NCBI RefSeq assembly: GCF_000800015.1
Contig: NZ_JUGR01000001.1
Location: forward strand, 2,294,001-2,358,000
Source of the DNA: Terriglobus sp. TAA 43
GTDB lineage: Bacteria; Acidobacteriota; Terriglobia; Terriglobales; Acidobacteriaceae
DNA length: 64,000 bases
Direction: 5' to 3'
In this document: one piece after another, positions 6,994 to 15,788 of the stretch
Layout of the letters: each line of letters opens with the position of its first letter
How positions within the stretch are numbered: the stretch's first letter is position 1
Notes under the pieces: generated by a model
The model's database searches: none
Seen by the model: the letters and a program-made list of their open reading frames with translations, nothing else
What the model was told of the DNA's origin: nothing
Translations under genes and position numbers: made by a program

Positions 6994-9117
6994 ATGTATC
7001 GGCACTTTGCTGCAATTCTGCTGGCCGCCAGCATGTCCACCGCACAGACACCCAGGAGCACCACCGCCTTGCACTATCCCACACCGCATACCGTTCCGCA
7101 GGTTGACGATTATTTTGGCACCAAGGTCAGCGACCCGTATCGCTGGATGGAAGATCTGGATTCGCCAGAGACTAAGGCGTGGGTCGATGCAGAGAACGAA
7201 GTCACCGCTGCTTACTTCAAGCCGCTAACGTTCCGTGACGGCATTCACAAACGGATGATGGATCTGGCGAACTACGAGCGCTTCTCCATGCCGCAGAAGC
7301 GGGGCAGTCGTTATTTCTATTCGCGTAACAGCGGATTGCAGAACCAGGCGGTCGTCTACTGGACGGAGGGCCTGAGCGGCGAACCGCGTGAATTAATCGA
7401 TCCCAACACCTATCTTGCCGATGGCACCATGGCGATTGGCTCACTCTCCGTTACCCATGATGGCCGGTTTGCTGCCATTGCACTGAGTGAAGCTGGGAGC
7501 GATTGGCAGAAGATCATTGTCCGCGATGTGACGACAGGCAAAGACCTTCCCGATGTGATCCAGTGGACAAAGTTTGGCGGCGCAGCGTGGCTGCTGGATG
7601 GCAGTGGTTTCTATTACAGCGGCTACGATGCGCCTCCGGATGGCGATGTACTGAAAGCTGCGAACTTCAGCATGAAGGTCTTTTTTCATAAGCTGGGCAC
7701 GCCGCAGAAGAGCGACCCTGTGATCTTCGAACGTCCGGATAACAAAGAAATCTATATCTTCGGCGGTATTACGGATGATGGGAAGTATCTCCTCATTACG
7801 CAGCAACAAGGCACCAGTCCGAACAATGAACTTGCAGTGCTTGACCTGACCGATCCGCATGCGAAGGTTCAACGCCTGATTTCGAACGCCGATGCGACTT
7901 ACTCACCGATTGGCAATGATGGATCGCATCTGTGGCTGTACACGACACTGAATGCAAGCAACGGCAAGGTGATTGCCATTGATTTGAAGCAGCCGGAACG
8001 CGAGCACTGGACCACTGTCATCCCTGAAGCGAAGAGCAAGCTGGATAGCGTGTCGCTTGTGCATCGCACGCTGATTGCGGAGTATCTGCAGGATGCACAC
8101 ACGCAGGTCGAGTTGTTCGACGAGAAAGGCAAGCACTTACACGCACTTGCTTTGCCGGGTATTGGAACCGCTTCGGGATTCGGTGGCGAGCGTGACGATG
8201 AAGAAACCTTCTACAGCTTCGCAAACTTCACCACGCCGAATGTAATCTTCCGGCTCGACATGAAGACATTGCAGTCCACGGTGTATCGCGAACCGAAGGT
8301 TGCGTTCGATCGCACACAGTACGAATCGAAGGAAATATTTGTTACATCCAAAGACGGCACAAAGGTTCCTGTCTTTCTGACCTATAAGAAAGGCCTGAAA
8401 CTGGACGGCAATAATCCGACGCTGCTTTATGCCTATGGCGGCTTCAATGTTTCCTTATCGCCCTACTTCTCTGCCACCCTAATTCCATGGCTGGAACACG
8501 GTGGCGTGTATGCGTTGGCATGCCTGCGTGGAGGCGGTGAATACGGAGAAGCCTGGCATAAGGCAGGCATGAAGTTGAACAAGCAGAACGTATTTGACGA
8601 CTTCATTGCCAGCGCGGAATGGCTGATCGCCAACAAATACACATCATCGAAGAAGCTTGCCATTCGCGGTGAATCAAATGGCGGCCTGCTGATGGGCGCG
8701 ATGATTACACAACGTCCAGATCTATTTGGCGCAGTTGCGGCAGGAGTTGGCGTGATGGATATGCTTCGTTTCGATAAGTTCACCGTAGGCTGGGGATGGA
8801 AAGCCGACTATGGTTCTCCCAGCGAGAACGCAGCAGAGTTTCACGCAATCTACAAGTACTCGCCGCTGCATAACCTGAAGGCTGGGACGAAGTATCCGTC
8901 CACGCTCATCTTCACTGCTGATCATGATGATCGCGTGTTTCCTGCACACAGCTTCAAATTCGCAGCGCAGATGCAGAAGGACCAAGCAGGGCCCGCACCT
9001 GTACTCATCCGCATTGAAACGCGAGCAGGCCACGGTGGCGGTATGCCCCTTTCAAAACGACTGGATGTGGAAGCAGATATCCAGGCATTCTTCCTGCGCG
9101 AGCTTGGTGTCGAATAA
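6994..9117 (+). CDS. Prolyl oligopeptidase (S9A serine peptidase), exported
   Basis: A 707-residue enzyme that cleaves short peptides after proline. The ATG at 6994 is preceded by GGAG with 6-nt spacing and starts a short signal peptide (MYRHFAAILLAASMSTAQ); the frame stays open upstream but lacks a ribosome binding site there. The N-terminal seven-bladed propeller domain begins DYFGTKVSDPYRWMEDLDS. The catalytic alpha/beta hydrolase domain has Ser561 in GESNGGLL, Asp645 in TADHDDRVF and His680 in RAGHGGGMPLSK, all at canonical positions. Length is typical of the family. With the signal peptide it probably acts in the periplasm in peptide scavenging. Confidence 0.95.
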   Translation: MYRHFAAILLAASMSTAQTPRSTTALHYPTPHTVPQVDDYFGTKVSDPYRWMEDLDSPETKAWVDAENEVTAAYFKPLTFRDGIHKRMMDLANYERFSMPQKRGSRYFYSRNSGLQNQAVVYWTEGLSGEPRELIDPNTYLADGTMAIGSLSVTHDGRFAAIALSEAGSDWQKIIVRDVTTGKDLPDVIQWTKFGGAAWLLDGSGFYYSGYDAPPDGDVLKAANFSMKVFFHKLGTPQKSDPVIFERPDNKEIYIFGGITDDGKYLLITQQQGTSPNNELAVLDLTDPHAKVQRLISNADATYSPIGNDGSHLWLYTTLNASNGKVIAIDLKQPEREHWTTVIPEAKSKLDSVSLVHRTLIAEYLQDAHTQVELFDEKGKHLHALALPGIGTASGFGGERDDEETFYSFANFTTPNVIFRLDMKTLQSTVYREPKVAFDRTQYESKEIFVTSKDGTKVPVFLTYKKGLKLDGNNPTLLYAYGGFNVSLSPYFSATLIPWLEHGGVYALACLRGGGEYGEAWHKAGMKLNKQNVFDDFIASAEWLIANKYTSSKKLAIRGESNGGLLMGAMITQRPDLFGAVAAGVGVMDMLRFDKFTVGWGWKADYGSPSENAAEFHAIYKYSPLHNLKAGTKYPSTLIFTADHDDRVFPAHSFKFAAQMQKDQAGPAPVLIRIETRAGHGGGMPLSKRLDVEADIQAFFLRELGVE

Positions 9118-9135
9118 TCGCGTTCGACGCCAGGT

Positions 9136-10746
9136 TCATGCAGTGCGTGCGACATTCATCAGTGCTTCTGCCTCAAGAATGTCGCCGTTATATGCCGAAC
9201 TTCGAAGGCTCTTACTGTAGACGATCACGCTGGCAATGGCACAGGGCAGCATGATGAGGGGCGCCAACACTGGCATGTGCAACCAGAAACTCAGCGCGAT
9301 AGCAGCGCCTCCAACAGCGGCACCGCCAAAGATCAGCAACAGGTTCATCCAGCCTCCACCGCCGCCGCTGCGACGTGCTTGACGCACGTCACGCAGCGTA
9401 ACCTTGCCTGTTGGGACAAGCATCGGTCGCTTCAGTGAACGCTGATTTCCTAGAGTGAACGCGGCACAGGCATAGGCCACCATCCACAGTGCAGTAAACA
9501 CCAAAGGCGCAATGCCGGTGCTATGCGTTACCAACATCAATATAGCTGACCCAAGTAAGACCTGCGCGATGTAGACCATCGCCGCAAACAGGTTCTTACC
9601 AAGCAGGATGGTACGCAGTGGAACAGGCGCTAATAGATAGGTCTGTACTCCCGGTCCGTCTTGTCCAAATACATTTACAGATCGTAAGGACAGAGCGAGA
9701 TAACCTGCTGCAATCGGCACAATCCATGTACCCAGAGGGCCGCGCGCCAGTCGTAAGCCGAAGAATACGAGATACAGCAGTGGCGAAAGAGAAGCATAGA
9801 TGGCAGCGCCACCATGGCGCAGCTTGTCCCATTCGCAGGCTGCAATAGCACTGACCAACGGCCCATCGCGTTGATCACCTCTCTGCTTGCGTGTAGCAAT
9901 GGAATCCGATGCTGCCGCGCGAAACTCGTGGGATTCTTCACCTAGGAATGCACGATGAAGTCCGAACAAGAGCACACCTGCAGTAGCGGCAGTCCACCCC
10001 AACAGCAGCAACAGGGACATGCCATACGCAGGCTGCAAGGCTTTAGCTGCAAGATATCCGGGAGTTACGTGCAGTGCTTGCGTAAACCATGGCGGCAACG
10101 CGATCTTTCGCATCCATCCGGCGACGCGTTCGTGTTGCATGCGCATAAGCTGCGGTCCAATACTCAGCAGCGACGACAGGATGAGAACGATGTCGCGGGC
10201 GCGACGGCTGGCAAGCATACGACCGAGCCACAGAAAGACAGCTCGCGTCATGAATAGATTCAGTGCATAAAACAGCAGCATCACAATGATGCTGCGCAGC
10301 ACATTACCACCCCCCGCGAGGATGCCAACAAACATCCCCAGGCAGATCCATGAGCCCATGAGTGTGAGCCCTTCAAACGCGCCCGCCGAGAGCCACAGAA
10401 GAACATATGTACGGAAGCGCAGAGGAAAACGGTAGAGTTCTGCCTCTGCTCCCTGTGGCAGCGAGCCGCGAAAGAGGTTCATCAACTGCCACCCGACAAA
10501 CACGACATGGAATGCAGGTGAAAGTACCTGTCCACGCGACTGCATGAAGTACAGAACAAAGGATGCGATAACACCCAATCCAACTGAAAACAGAAAAACC
10601 ATCAGACGACCGGTGAGCCACAAGACGAAGGAGACCTTGGCTTCGTCGCGCGTCATGTTGCGAACGAAGAGACGCCACCGCATCTCAAACAAAGCTGCAA
10701 GCTGATCACGCTCGCGTGGCAACGAAAGATCGTTCAGGCCAGCCAT
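9136..10746 (-). CDS. ABC transporter permease, multi-span (ABC-2 like)
   Basis: A 536-residue integral membrane protein with about 12-14 hydrophobic segments in two halves separated by a soluble loop near 275-300. Its ATG overlaps the end of the ATPase gene by 13 bp, so the two are translationally coupled and should form one exporter. The arrangement ATPase then large permease, and the phrase QTYLLAPVPLRTILLGKNL, resemble ABC-2 export permeases. The cargo cannot be deduced. It ends 18 nt from the stop of the convergent prolyl oligopeptidase gene, with no terminator visible between. Confidence 0.8.
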   Translation of the reverse strand: MAGLNDLSLPRERDQLAALFEMRWRLFVRNMTRDEAKVSFVLWLTGRLMVFLFSVGLGVIASFVLYFMQSRGQVLSPAFHVVFVGWQLMNLFRGSLPQGAEAELYRFPLRFRTYVLLWLSAGAFEGLTLMGSWICLGMFVGILAGGGNVLRSIIVMLLFYALNLFMTRAVFLWLGRMLASRRARDIVLILSSLLSIGPQLMRMQHERVAGWMRKIALPPWFTQALHVTPGYLAAKALQPAYGMSLLLLLGWTAATAGVLLFGLHRAFLGEESHEFRAAASDSIATRKQRGDQRDGPLVSAIAACEWDKLRHGGAAIYASLSPLLYLVFFGLRLARGPLGTWIVPIAAGYLALSLRSVNVFGQDGPGVQTYLLAPVPLRTILLGKNLFAAMVYIAQVLLGSAILMLVTHSTGIAPLVFTALWMVAYACAAFTLGNQRSLKRPMLVPTGKVTLRDVRQARRSGGGGGWMNLLLIFGGAAVGGAAIALSFWLHMPVLAPLIMLPCAIASVIVYSKSLRSSAYNGDILEAEALMNVARTA

Positions 10747-11507
10747 GACAGCTCCTGCATATTTTCGCGCTCGCCCACCACACGCAGAAAGATCTGCTCC
10801 AACGTCAGACGTTCGCCTTCATGCGCCACACCGGCGCGCAATTCCTCAAGAGATCCCTGGGCTACTAGCGAACCTTTATCAATGATGGCAACGTGTGAGC
10901 AAAGTGCCTCCACGATCTCCAACACATGCGTTGTAAGAAAGATGGTGACACCACGCTCCGTCATGCGTTGCAGCATTCTTTTCAGCGTTCCCGCGGCGAT
11001 AGCATCCACGCCTTCGAATGGCTCGTCGAGAAAGAGAATGCGTGGAGTGTGAATGACCGCTGCGGCGAGCGCGAGTTTACGCTGCATGCCATGCGAATAA
11101 TCTGCTACCAGTTTGCGTGGTGCAGAGGCAAGGTCCATGAACTGGAGCAACTCCTGAGCACGTTCTTCCGCCTGCCCACGTGTCAGGCCATACATACGAC
11201 CGACGAAGCGCAGATACTCAAAGCCGGTAAGGCGTCCCATCAGTGCCATGCCTTCCGGCACTACGCCGATGAGCCGCTTCGCTTCCAAAGAATGTGATGC
11301 CATGTCCATCCCGGCGATCACTACTCGACCTTCGGAAGGAGCGAGGAGGCCGGTTAGCATCTTGATAGTGGTGGACTTCCCTGCACCGTTTGGGCCCAGA
11401 AAGCCGAAGAAGCGTCCCGCTTCCACCGAAAGGTTCACGTCGCGCACGGCAACCGTCTCGTCAAAGCGACGAGTCAGTCCAAACGTCTGCACCGCAATGT
11501 CAGGCAT
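10734..11507 (-). CDS. ABC transporter ATP-binding protein
   Basis: A 257-residue ATPase of the ABC-2/DRA subfamily. Walker A is GPNGAGKST (38-46), the signature is YSHGMQRKLALAAA (near 140), Walker B with catalytic Glu is ILFLDEPFEGVD, and the switch histidine is in TTHVLE. All are intact, so it should hydrolyse ATP. It is the first gene of a two-gene operon with the membrane permease it overlaps by 13 bp. EPFEGVD replaces the commoner EPTxGLD, a variation seen in some ABC-2 ATPases. The substrate is unknown. Confidence 0.92.
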   Translation of the reverse strand: MPDIAVQTFGLTRRFDETVAVRDVNLSVEAGRFFGFLGPNGAGKSTTIKMLTGLLAPSEGRVVIAGMDMASHSLEAKRLIGVVPEGMALMGRLTGFEYLRFVGRMYGLTRGQAEERAQELLQFMDLASAPRKLVADYSHGMQRKLALAAAVIHTPRILFLDEPFEGVDAIAAGTLKRMLQRMTERGVTIFLTTHVLEIVEALCSHVAIIDKGSLVAQGSLEELRAGVAHEGERLTLEQIFLRVVGERENMQELSWLA

Positions 11508-11572
11508 GCGCCTGATGATAGCGATGAGCGGGCCATTCGCACAGATTTTTCTAGCGATTTCAGTACGACAAA

Positions 11573-12373
11573 TTACAACCTGGGCAAGGTCATGCCGCCA
11601 TCCAGAACGAGCGTCGCGCCAGGTGCGTATGGGAGACTACCGTTTGCCAACATGGCTACGGCGGTGCCGACATCTTCCGGCGTGCCCCACCGCTTGTCCA
11701 ACAGCAGGTCGGTTTCCATCAGAGCGTCGTACTTGCCCTTAACGCCAGCGGTCATGTCCGTTGCAATAACGCCCGGCTGTACTTCAAAGACGCCGATGCC
11801 GTGCTGTGTGAGCCGTGATGCCCACAGCTTTGTGGCCATGGCGATGCCCGCTTTGCTAATGCAGTAGTCGCCGCGATTGATGCTGGCGACAAAGGCAGAG
11901 ACAGAACTGACATTCACAATCGTGCGCCGCTCACGCCTGTTTTCCTGTAACTGCACCATCCACTTCGCAATGGCCTGTGTCAGGAAATACGGGCCTTTTA
12001 GATTGGTGGAGATCAGTTCATCAAAGCTTTCTTCCGTTGCTTCCAGAAGATCGGCGCGGACACGCGGTGCGATTCCCGCGTTGTTCACCAGCACATCGAT
12101 GCGGCCGAAATGGTCTTTTACAAAACGGACTAAAGCTTCACGAGCTTCTGCACTGCTTACATCGGCAGCTGTGTATTCGATCTTCTGAGAAGCATTTGCA
12201 CGCGATTCTTCCAATGCAGTAATGGCATCCGCAACGTCGCTCTTGTCGCGGCGTCCGGTGATCACGATATCGAATCCACTGACTGCGAGTTGCTTCGCGA
12301 TACCAAAGCCGATGCCGCGTCCGCCACCCGTTACCAGTGCAACGCGCCCCCTGTTTTCTGCTGGATCTGTCAT
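11573..12373 (-). CDS. Short-chain dehydrogenase/reductase, sugar operon
   Basis: A 266-residue classical SDR. The NAD(P)-binding motif TGGGRGIG is at 15-22, NNAG follows the fourth strand, and the catalytic Tyr170 and Lys174 are in YCISKAG, with an upstream Ser in VNVSSVSA. It is the last gene of the operon that begins with the MFS gene; the ATG follows the GH88 stop by 3 nt, which implies coupled translation. By sequence it would be annotated 3-ketoacyl-ACP reductase, but the setting points to oxidation or reduction of a sugar or sugar acid released by GH88. The substrate is inferred from context only. Confidence 0.85.
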   Translation of the reverse strand: MTDPAENRGRVALVTGGGRGIGFGIAKQLAVSGFDIVITGRRDKSDVADAITALEESRANASQKIEYTAADVSSAEAREALVRFVKDHFGRIDVLVNNAGIAPRVRADLLEATEESFDELISTNLKGPYFLTQAIAKWMVQLQENRRERRTIVNVSSVSAFVASINRGDYCISKAGIAMATKLWASRLTQHGIGVFEVQPGVIATDMTAGVKGKYDALMETDLLLDKRWGTPEDVGTAVAMLANGSLPYAPGATLVLDGGMTLPRL

Positions 12374-12376
12374 CGC

Positions 12377-13753
12377 TTACTCCGCGTCGAAGAAGGTGTA
12401 GTACTTGCCCTGGCCCAGGCGATGCAACAGCAGGCCCAGTTCCAGCATGTGATAGTCGCCCCACATGCTCGATTCGCCTTGCGGGATTTTCGCGCCGGGC
12501 GGCGTGTAATCCCAACCATTCGGCCGGTGATAGATACTGTGCAACAAGATACCTTCATGCGCGGGGCTGGTGGAAAGATAAGGCTCCTGCAGCAACGCAT
12601 CTGCAACAGCCAGACCAGCCTGGAAGTATGTCTCTCCGCCCTTACCCAATGCACGTCCCAAACGGAGCAAACCTTGCGCAGCGATCGCGCTTGCAGAAGA
12701 ATCCACGGGTTCGTAGTCATTGAACGGATCTGCAGGACGGCTCATCCAATCGCCGAGCTTGTGCATCTGTACTGCGCCAGTGTCCCAATAGCAGATGCCG
12801 TCGCTTGCAGTGCCTTGGTGTATGTAGAAGTCACAAGTGGCTCGCGCAGCTTTCTTCATCAATGCAAGTGCATCGGCTTTGCTTTCACCGATAGCAGTGA
12901 AGTCACTCTCAGGGAGAGTTGCGAGAAACTCAAGCTCTTCCGTATATCCAAGCATGGCCCATGCAAGACCACGCGTCCATGTGGTGAATGCGGAGTAGCC
13001 TTGCTGTGTTGATGGGCAACGGAAGGTTCCGCTCTTGGGGTTGAATACCGCTTCATGCACGGTGCGCCCGCGCAGTTCCGGTGTGTCGTAACTATCGCGT
13101 CCTTCACCGTAATAGATATTGAAGCGCGAGGATGTCTTCGCGTGTGTGAGCAAACGCTCCAGCAGGGAGATGCTGCGATCCTGCTCACCGAGCAAAGTAT
13201 GTCCCAGCGTGTGGGCCACGCCGCAGATGCGGATGGTGCGCATGGTGTCAATGAATAGCGAGTGCGATCCATTGAATGAATGGATGAAACCTTCGCCATC
13301 TGGAAGATCTGTCCAACGTGCAGCCTGCACTGCGCCACTGCTCTTCAATGCGAGCTCGTAGAAGTTCATCTCCCATTCGTTCTGTGGGATGATGCCTTCC
13401 TGCATCAGGCGACGGAGTTGGCCATACGTGGAAAGATTGTTAAAGCCGTGGTCATGCACGCCGATGTGCGTGATGTGTTCCGCCATGTGTTGCAGCGTGT
13501 TGTCGCGGCCAATCTGCAGTAGCTTCGCATCGCGGGTGATGTCGTAGCAGAGGATGGCGTTGCCATATGCAAAACCCTGCGTCCACTGTGTCCAGTTACG
13601 ACCCGCATACTCACCGGCGCGCGTCACGACAGGCGCGCCCATGCTTACCTGCCAGCGCGCTGCGATGCGCTTTGTCTTATCTGAAGCAAGCTCAAATAGC
13701 CGCGTGACTGCAGGGGCAAGTTCCTGCGGTGTTCTCTGACGTTCAACTTTCAT
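12377..13753 (-). CDS. Glycoside hydrolase family 88 (unsaturated glucuronyl hydrolase-like)
   Basis: A 458-residue (alpha/alpha)6-barrel enzyme related to unsaturated uronyl hydrolases, which remove the 4,5-unsaturated uronic acid that polysaccharide lyases leave at the non-reducing end. Diagnostic stretches are RNWTQWTQGFAYGNAIL, GFIHSFNGSHSLFIDTMRTI, the central RGLAWAMLG, and YEPVDSSASAIAAQGLL. It has no signal peptide, which fits a cytoplasmic enzyme acting on imported disaccharides. AAGGAT lies about 8 nt before the ATG. It is flanked by the sugar isomerase (16 nt upstream) and the SDR (3 nt downstream). GH105 is a close relative and cannot be excluded. Confidence 0.85.
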   Translation of the reverse strand: MKVERQRTPQELAPAVTRLFELASDKTKRIAARWQVSMGAPVVTRAGEYAGRNWTQWTQGFAYGNAILCYDITRDAKLLQIGRDNTLQHMAEHITHIGVHDHGFNNLSTYGQLRRLMQEGIIPQNEWEMNFYELALKSSGAVQAARWTDLPDGEGFIHSFNGSHSLFIDTMRTIRICGVAHTLGHTLLGEQDRSISLLERLLTHAKTSSRFNIYYGEGRDSYDTPELRGRTVHEAVFNPKSGTFRCPSTQQGYSAFTTWTRGLAWAMLGYTEELEFLATLPESDFTAIGESKADALALMKKAARATCDFYIHQGTASDGICYWDTGAVQMHKLGDWMSRPADPFNDYEPVDSSASAIAAQGLLRLGRALGKGGETYFQAGLAVADALLQEPYLSTSPAHEGILLHSIYHRPNGWDYTPPGAKIPQGESSMWGDYHMLELGLLLHRLGQGKYYTFFDAE

Positions 13754-13769
13754 CGTCGTGATCCTTCAG

Positions 13770-14582
13770 CTACACGAGTTTCGTAAATCGTTCCACCACG
13801 GTTGCCAGCACGTGGTCACCATCGCTATCCCATAGCGCCTGGTTAAAAATTTCTACTTCAATGGGGCCGTTGTATCCTGCAGCTTCCACTGCCATGCGGA
13901 AGCCGTGATTATCAATGGCGCCATCACCCATCATGCCGCGGCCCAGCAGCATGTCTGGCATGGGCACAATCCAATCGCACACATGGAAACCGAAGATGCG
14001 TCCTGCGGCGCGTTTGATTTGGTCGTACGCATATGGGTCCCACCAGAAGTGGAATGTGTCCAGAATCAAACCAACTTCATCTGCAGAATACGGAGACGCC
14101 ATTGCGAGCGACTGATCGATTGTGTTCAACACAGAGCGATCGCCCGCGTACATGGGATGCAGCGGTTCCAGACCAATTTTGACGCCGTGTTTGCGCGCAT
14201 ACGGAACGAGCTCTGCGAGACCATCGCTCACCATCTTGCGCGCATCTGCGATTGCGACCTGCTGTGATGCACCGACCACCATCACCAGTGAATCAGCCTG
14301 GAGCGCCGCGGCTTCATCGACAGCACGGAAGTTGTCGGCGATACGTTCGCGGCGCTCTTCTGCTGTGGGCGCAACAAACATGCCGCCGCGACACACGCTG
14401 GATACATGCAGACCGGCATCGCGCACATGCTTCACAGATGCGTCCAGACCAGTCTCTGCAATCTTGTGTCGCCACAGTGCGATGGAAGGGATGCCGTGAC
14501 GCACACATCCTTCTACCGCCTGTTGCACACTCCAGTTCTGCACCGTCGCCTGATTCAGGCTTAGTCTCTGCAGGTCTGCCAT
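13770..14582 (-). CDS. Sugar phosphate isomerase/epimerase (AP-endonuclease-2 TIM barrel)
   Basis: A 270-residue TIM-barrel protein of the xylose-isomerase-like/IolE-type superfamily, which uses a divalent metal to isomerise, epimerise or dehydrate sugars. Likely metal ligands are visible in order: Glu in GLEPLHP, Asp in LDTFHFWWDP, His in FGFHVCDW and Glu in EVEIFN near the C-terminus. It is the third gene of the operon; its ATG lies 3 nt after the Gfo/Idh stop. The exact sugar cannot be told from sequence. The pairing with a Gfo/Idh dehydrogenase is common in oxidised-sugar catabolism. Confidence 0.85.
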   Translation of the reverse strand: MADLQRLSLNQATVQNWSVQQAVEGCVRHGIPSIALWRHKIAETGLDASVKHVRDAGLHVSSVCRGGMFVAPTAEERRERIADNFRAVDEAAALQADSLVMVVGASQQVAIADARKMVSDGLAELVPYARKHGVKIGLEPLHPMYAGDRSVLNTIDQSLAMASPYSADEVGLILDTFHFWWDPYAYDQIKRAAGRIFGFHVCDWIVPMPDMLLGRGMMGDGAIDNHGFRMAVEAAGYNGPIEVEIFNQALWDSDGDHVLATVVERFTKLV

Positions 14583-14585
14583 GGC

Positions 14586-15761
14586 CTATGCCTTCAGCAC
14601 TTCTGCGTCGTTGATCACGGGAACGTCCAGCCAACGACGCTCTGCCCACGACTGCAGTCCAAGTTCCGCAAGCTGCACGCCGCGTGCGCCATCCACAAAC
14701 GTATGCGGGAAAGGCGTGTCGATAACGACGTGCTTCAGGAACATCTCCCACTGCACCTTGAACGCATTCTCGTACACGGTGTTGTCGGGAACTTCCTGCC
14801 AGTGTTCGCGGAACTGGAACGGATTGGGAAGATCAGGATTCCACGTGGGACGCGGTGTGTTCACTCGGTGCTGTGTCTTGCAATCGCGGAGACCTGCAAT
14901 AGCGCTTCCTTCCGTTCCATCGACGTGCAGGTTGAACAACTCATCACGATAGACACGCGTGGTCCACGACGAATTGATCTGCGCGAAGATGTCACCTGCA
15001 AGTTCAAACGAACCGTATGCGGCGTCATCTGCGGTTGCATCGTAGGTTTTGCCATCTTCGTCCACGCGCGTCGGGATATGCGTTTTGCCTGTGCAGGAAA
15101 CGGATTCCACATTGCCGAAGGTGTGATCAAGCACGTAACGCCAGTGGCAGAACATATCCAGGATGATGCCGCCATCGTCTTCCTTGCGGTAATTCCACGA
15201 AGGACGCTGCGCAGGCTGGCCGCCCCAATCGCCTTCAAATACCCAGTAGCCGAACTCGCCACGAACCGAAAGAATGCGGCCGAAGAAGCCCGAATCAATC
15301 AAACGCTTGAGCTTGCGAATGCCGGGCAGAAAGAGTTTGTCCTGCACAATGCCCTGCTTTACACCTGCCTGCGCTGCCTTCTTCGCGAGGCGCAACGATG
15401 ATTCCACGCTGGTGGACAGCGGCTTTTCGCAATACACATCCTTGCCTGCATCAATGGCCTGCGAGACAAACTGCTCACGCAGGCCCGTGGTACCAGCATC
15501 GAAGTAGACCGTGTCGTTCTTGTCACCGAGCGCGCGCGCAAGATCGGTGGTGTAGCGCGTGAGGCCATGTGCGTCCGCAATCTGTTTCAGCTTTGCTTCA
15601 TTGCGGCCAACAAGGATGGGATCGGGCATGATCGTGTCGCCCTTGCCGATGGCCACACCACCCTGTTGCCGAATGGCGAGGATGGAGCGGATCAGATGCT
15701 GATTCAAACCCATGCGTCCGGTGACGCCGTTCATGATGATGCCTACGCGCTTCTCTGCCAT
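14586..15761 (-). CDS. Gfo/Idh/MocA oxidoreductase of the sugar operon
   Basis: A 391-residue NAD(P)-dependent dehydrogenase. The N-terminus reads MAEKRVGIIMNGVTGRMG, a slightly unusual nucleotide-binding loop that keeps the glycines, and the family EKP motif is in DVYCEKPLSTS (about residue 115). The C-terminal domain contains EDDGGIILDMFCHWRYVLDH, a metal-free active-site region with His and Asp typical of the family. It is the second gene of the operon, 27 nt after the MFS gene and 3 nt before the isomerase. It is longer than the 346-residue paralogue at 1086-2126 and is not closely related to it by eye. Confidence 0.88.
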   Translation of the reverse strand: MAEKRVGIIMNGVTGRMGLNQHLIRSILAIRQQGGVAIGKGDTIMPDPILVGRNEAKLKQIADAHGLTRYTTDLARALGDKNDTVYFDAGTTGLREQFVSQAIDAGKDVYCEKPLSTSVESSLRLAKKAAQAGVKQGIVQDKLFLPGIRKLKRLIDSGFFGRILSVRGEFGYWVFEGDWGGQPAQRPSWNYRKEDDGGIILDMFCHWRYVLDHTFGNVESVSCTGKTHIPTRVDEDGKTYDATADDAAYGSFELAGDIFAQINSSWTTRVYRDELFNLHVDGTEGSAIAGLRDCKTQHRVNTPRPTWNPDLPNPFQFREHWQEVPDNTVYENAFKVQWEMFLKHVVIDTPFPHTFVDGARGVQLAELGLQSWAERRWLDVPVINDAEVLKA

Positions 15762-15788
15762 GTGGTCCTCTTACAGTTGAATTTCGGA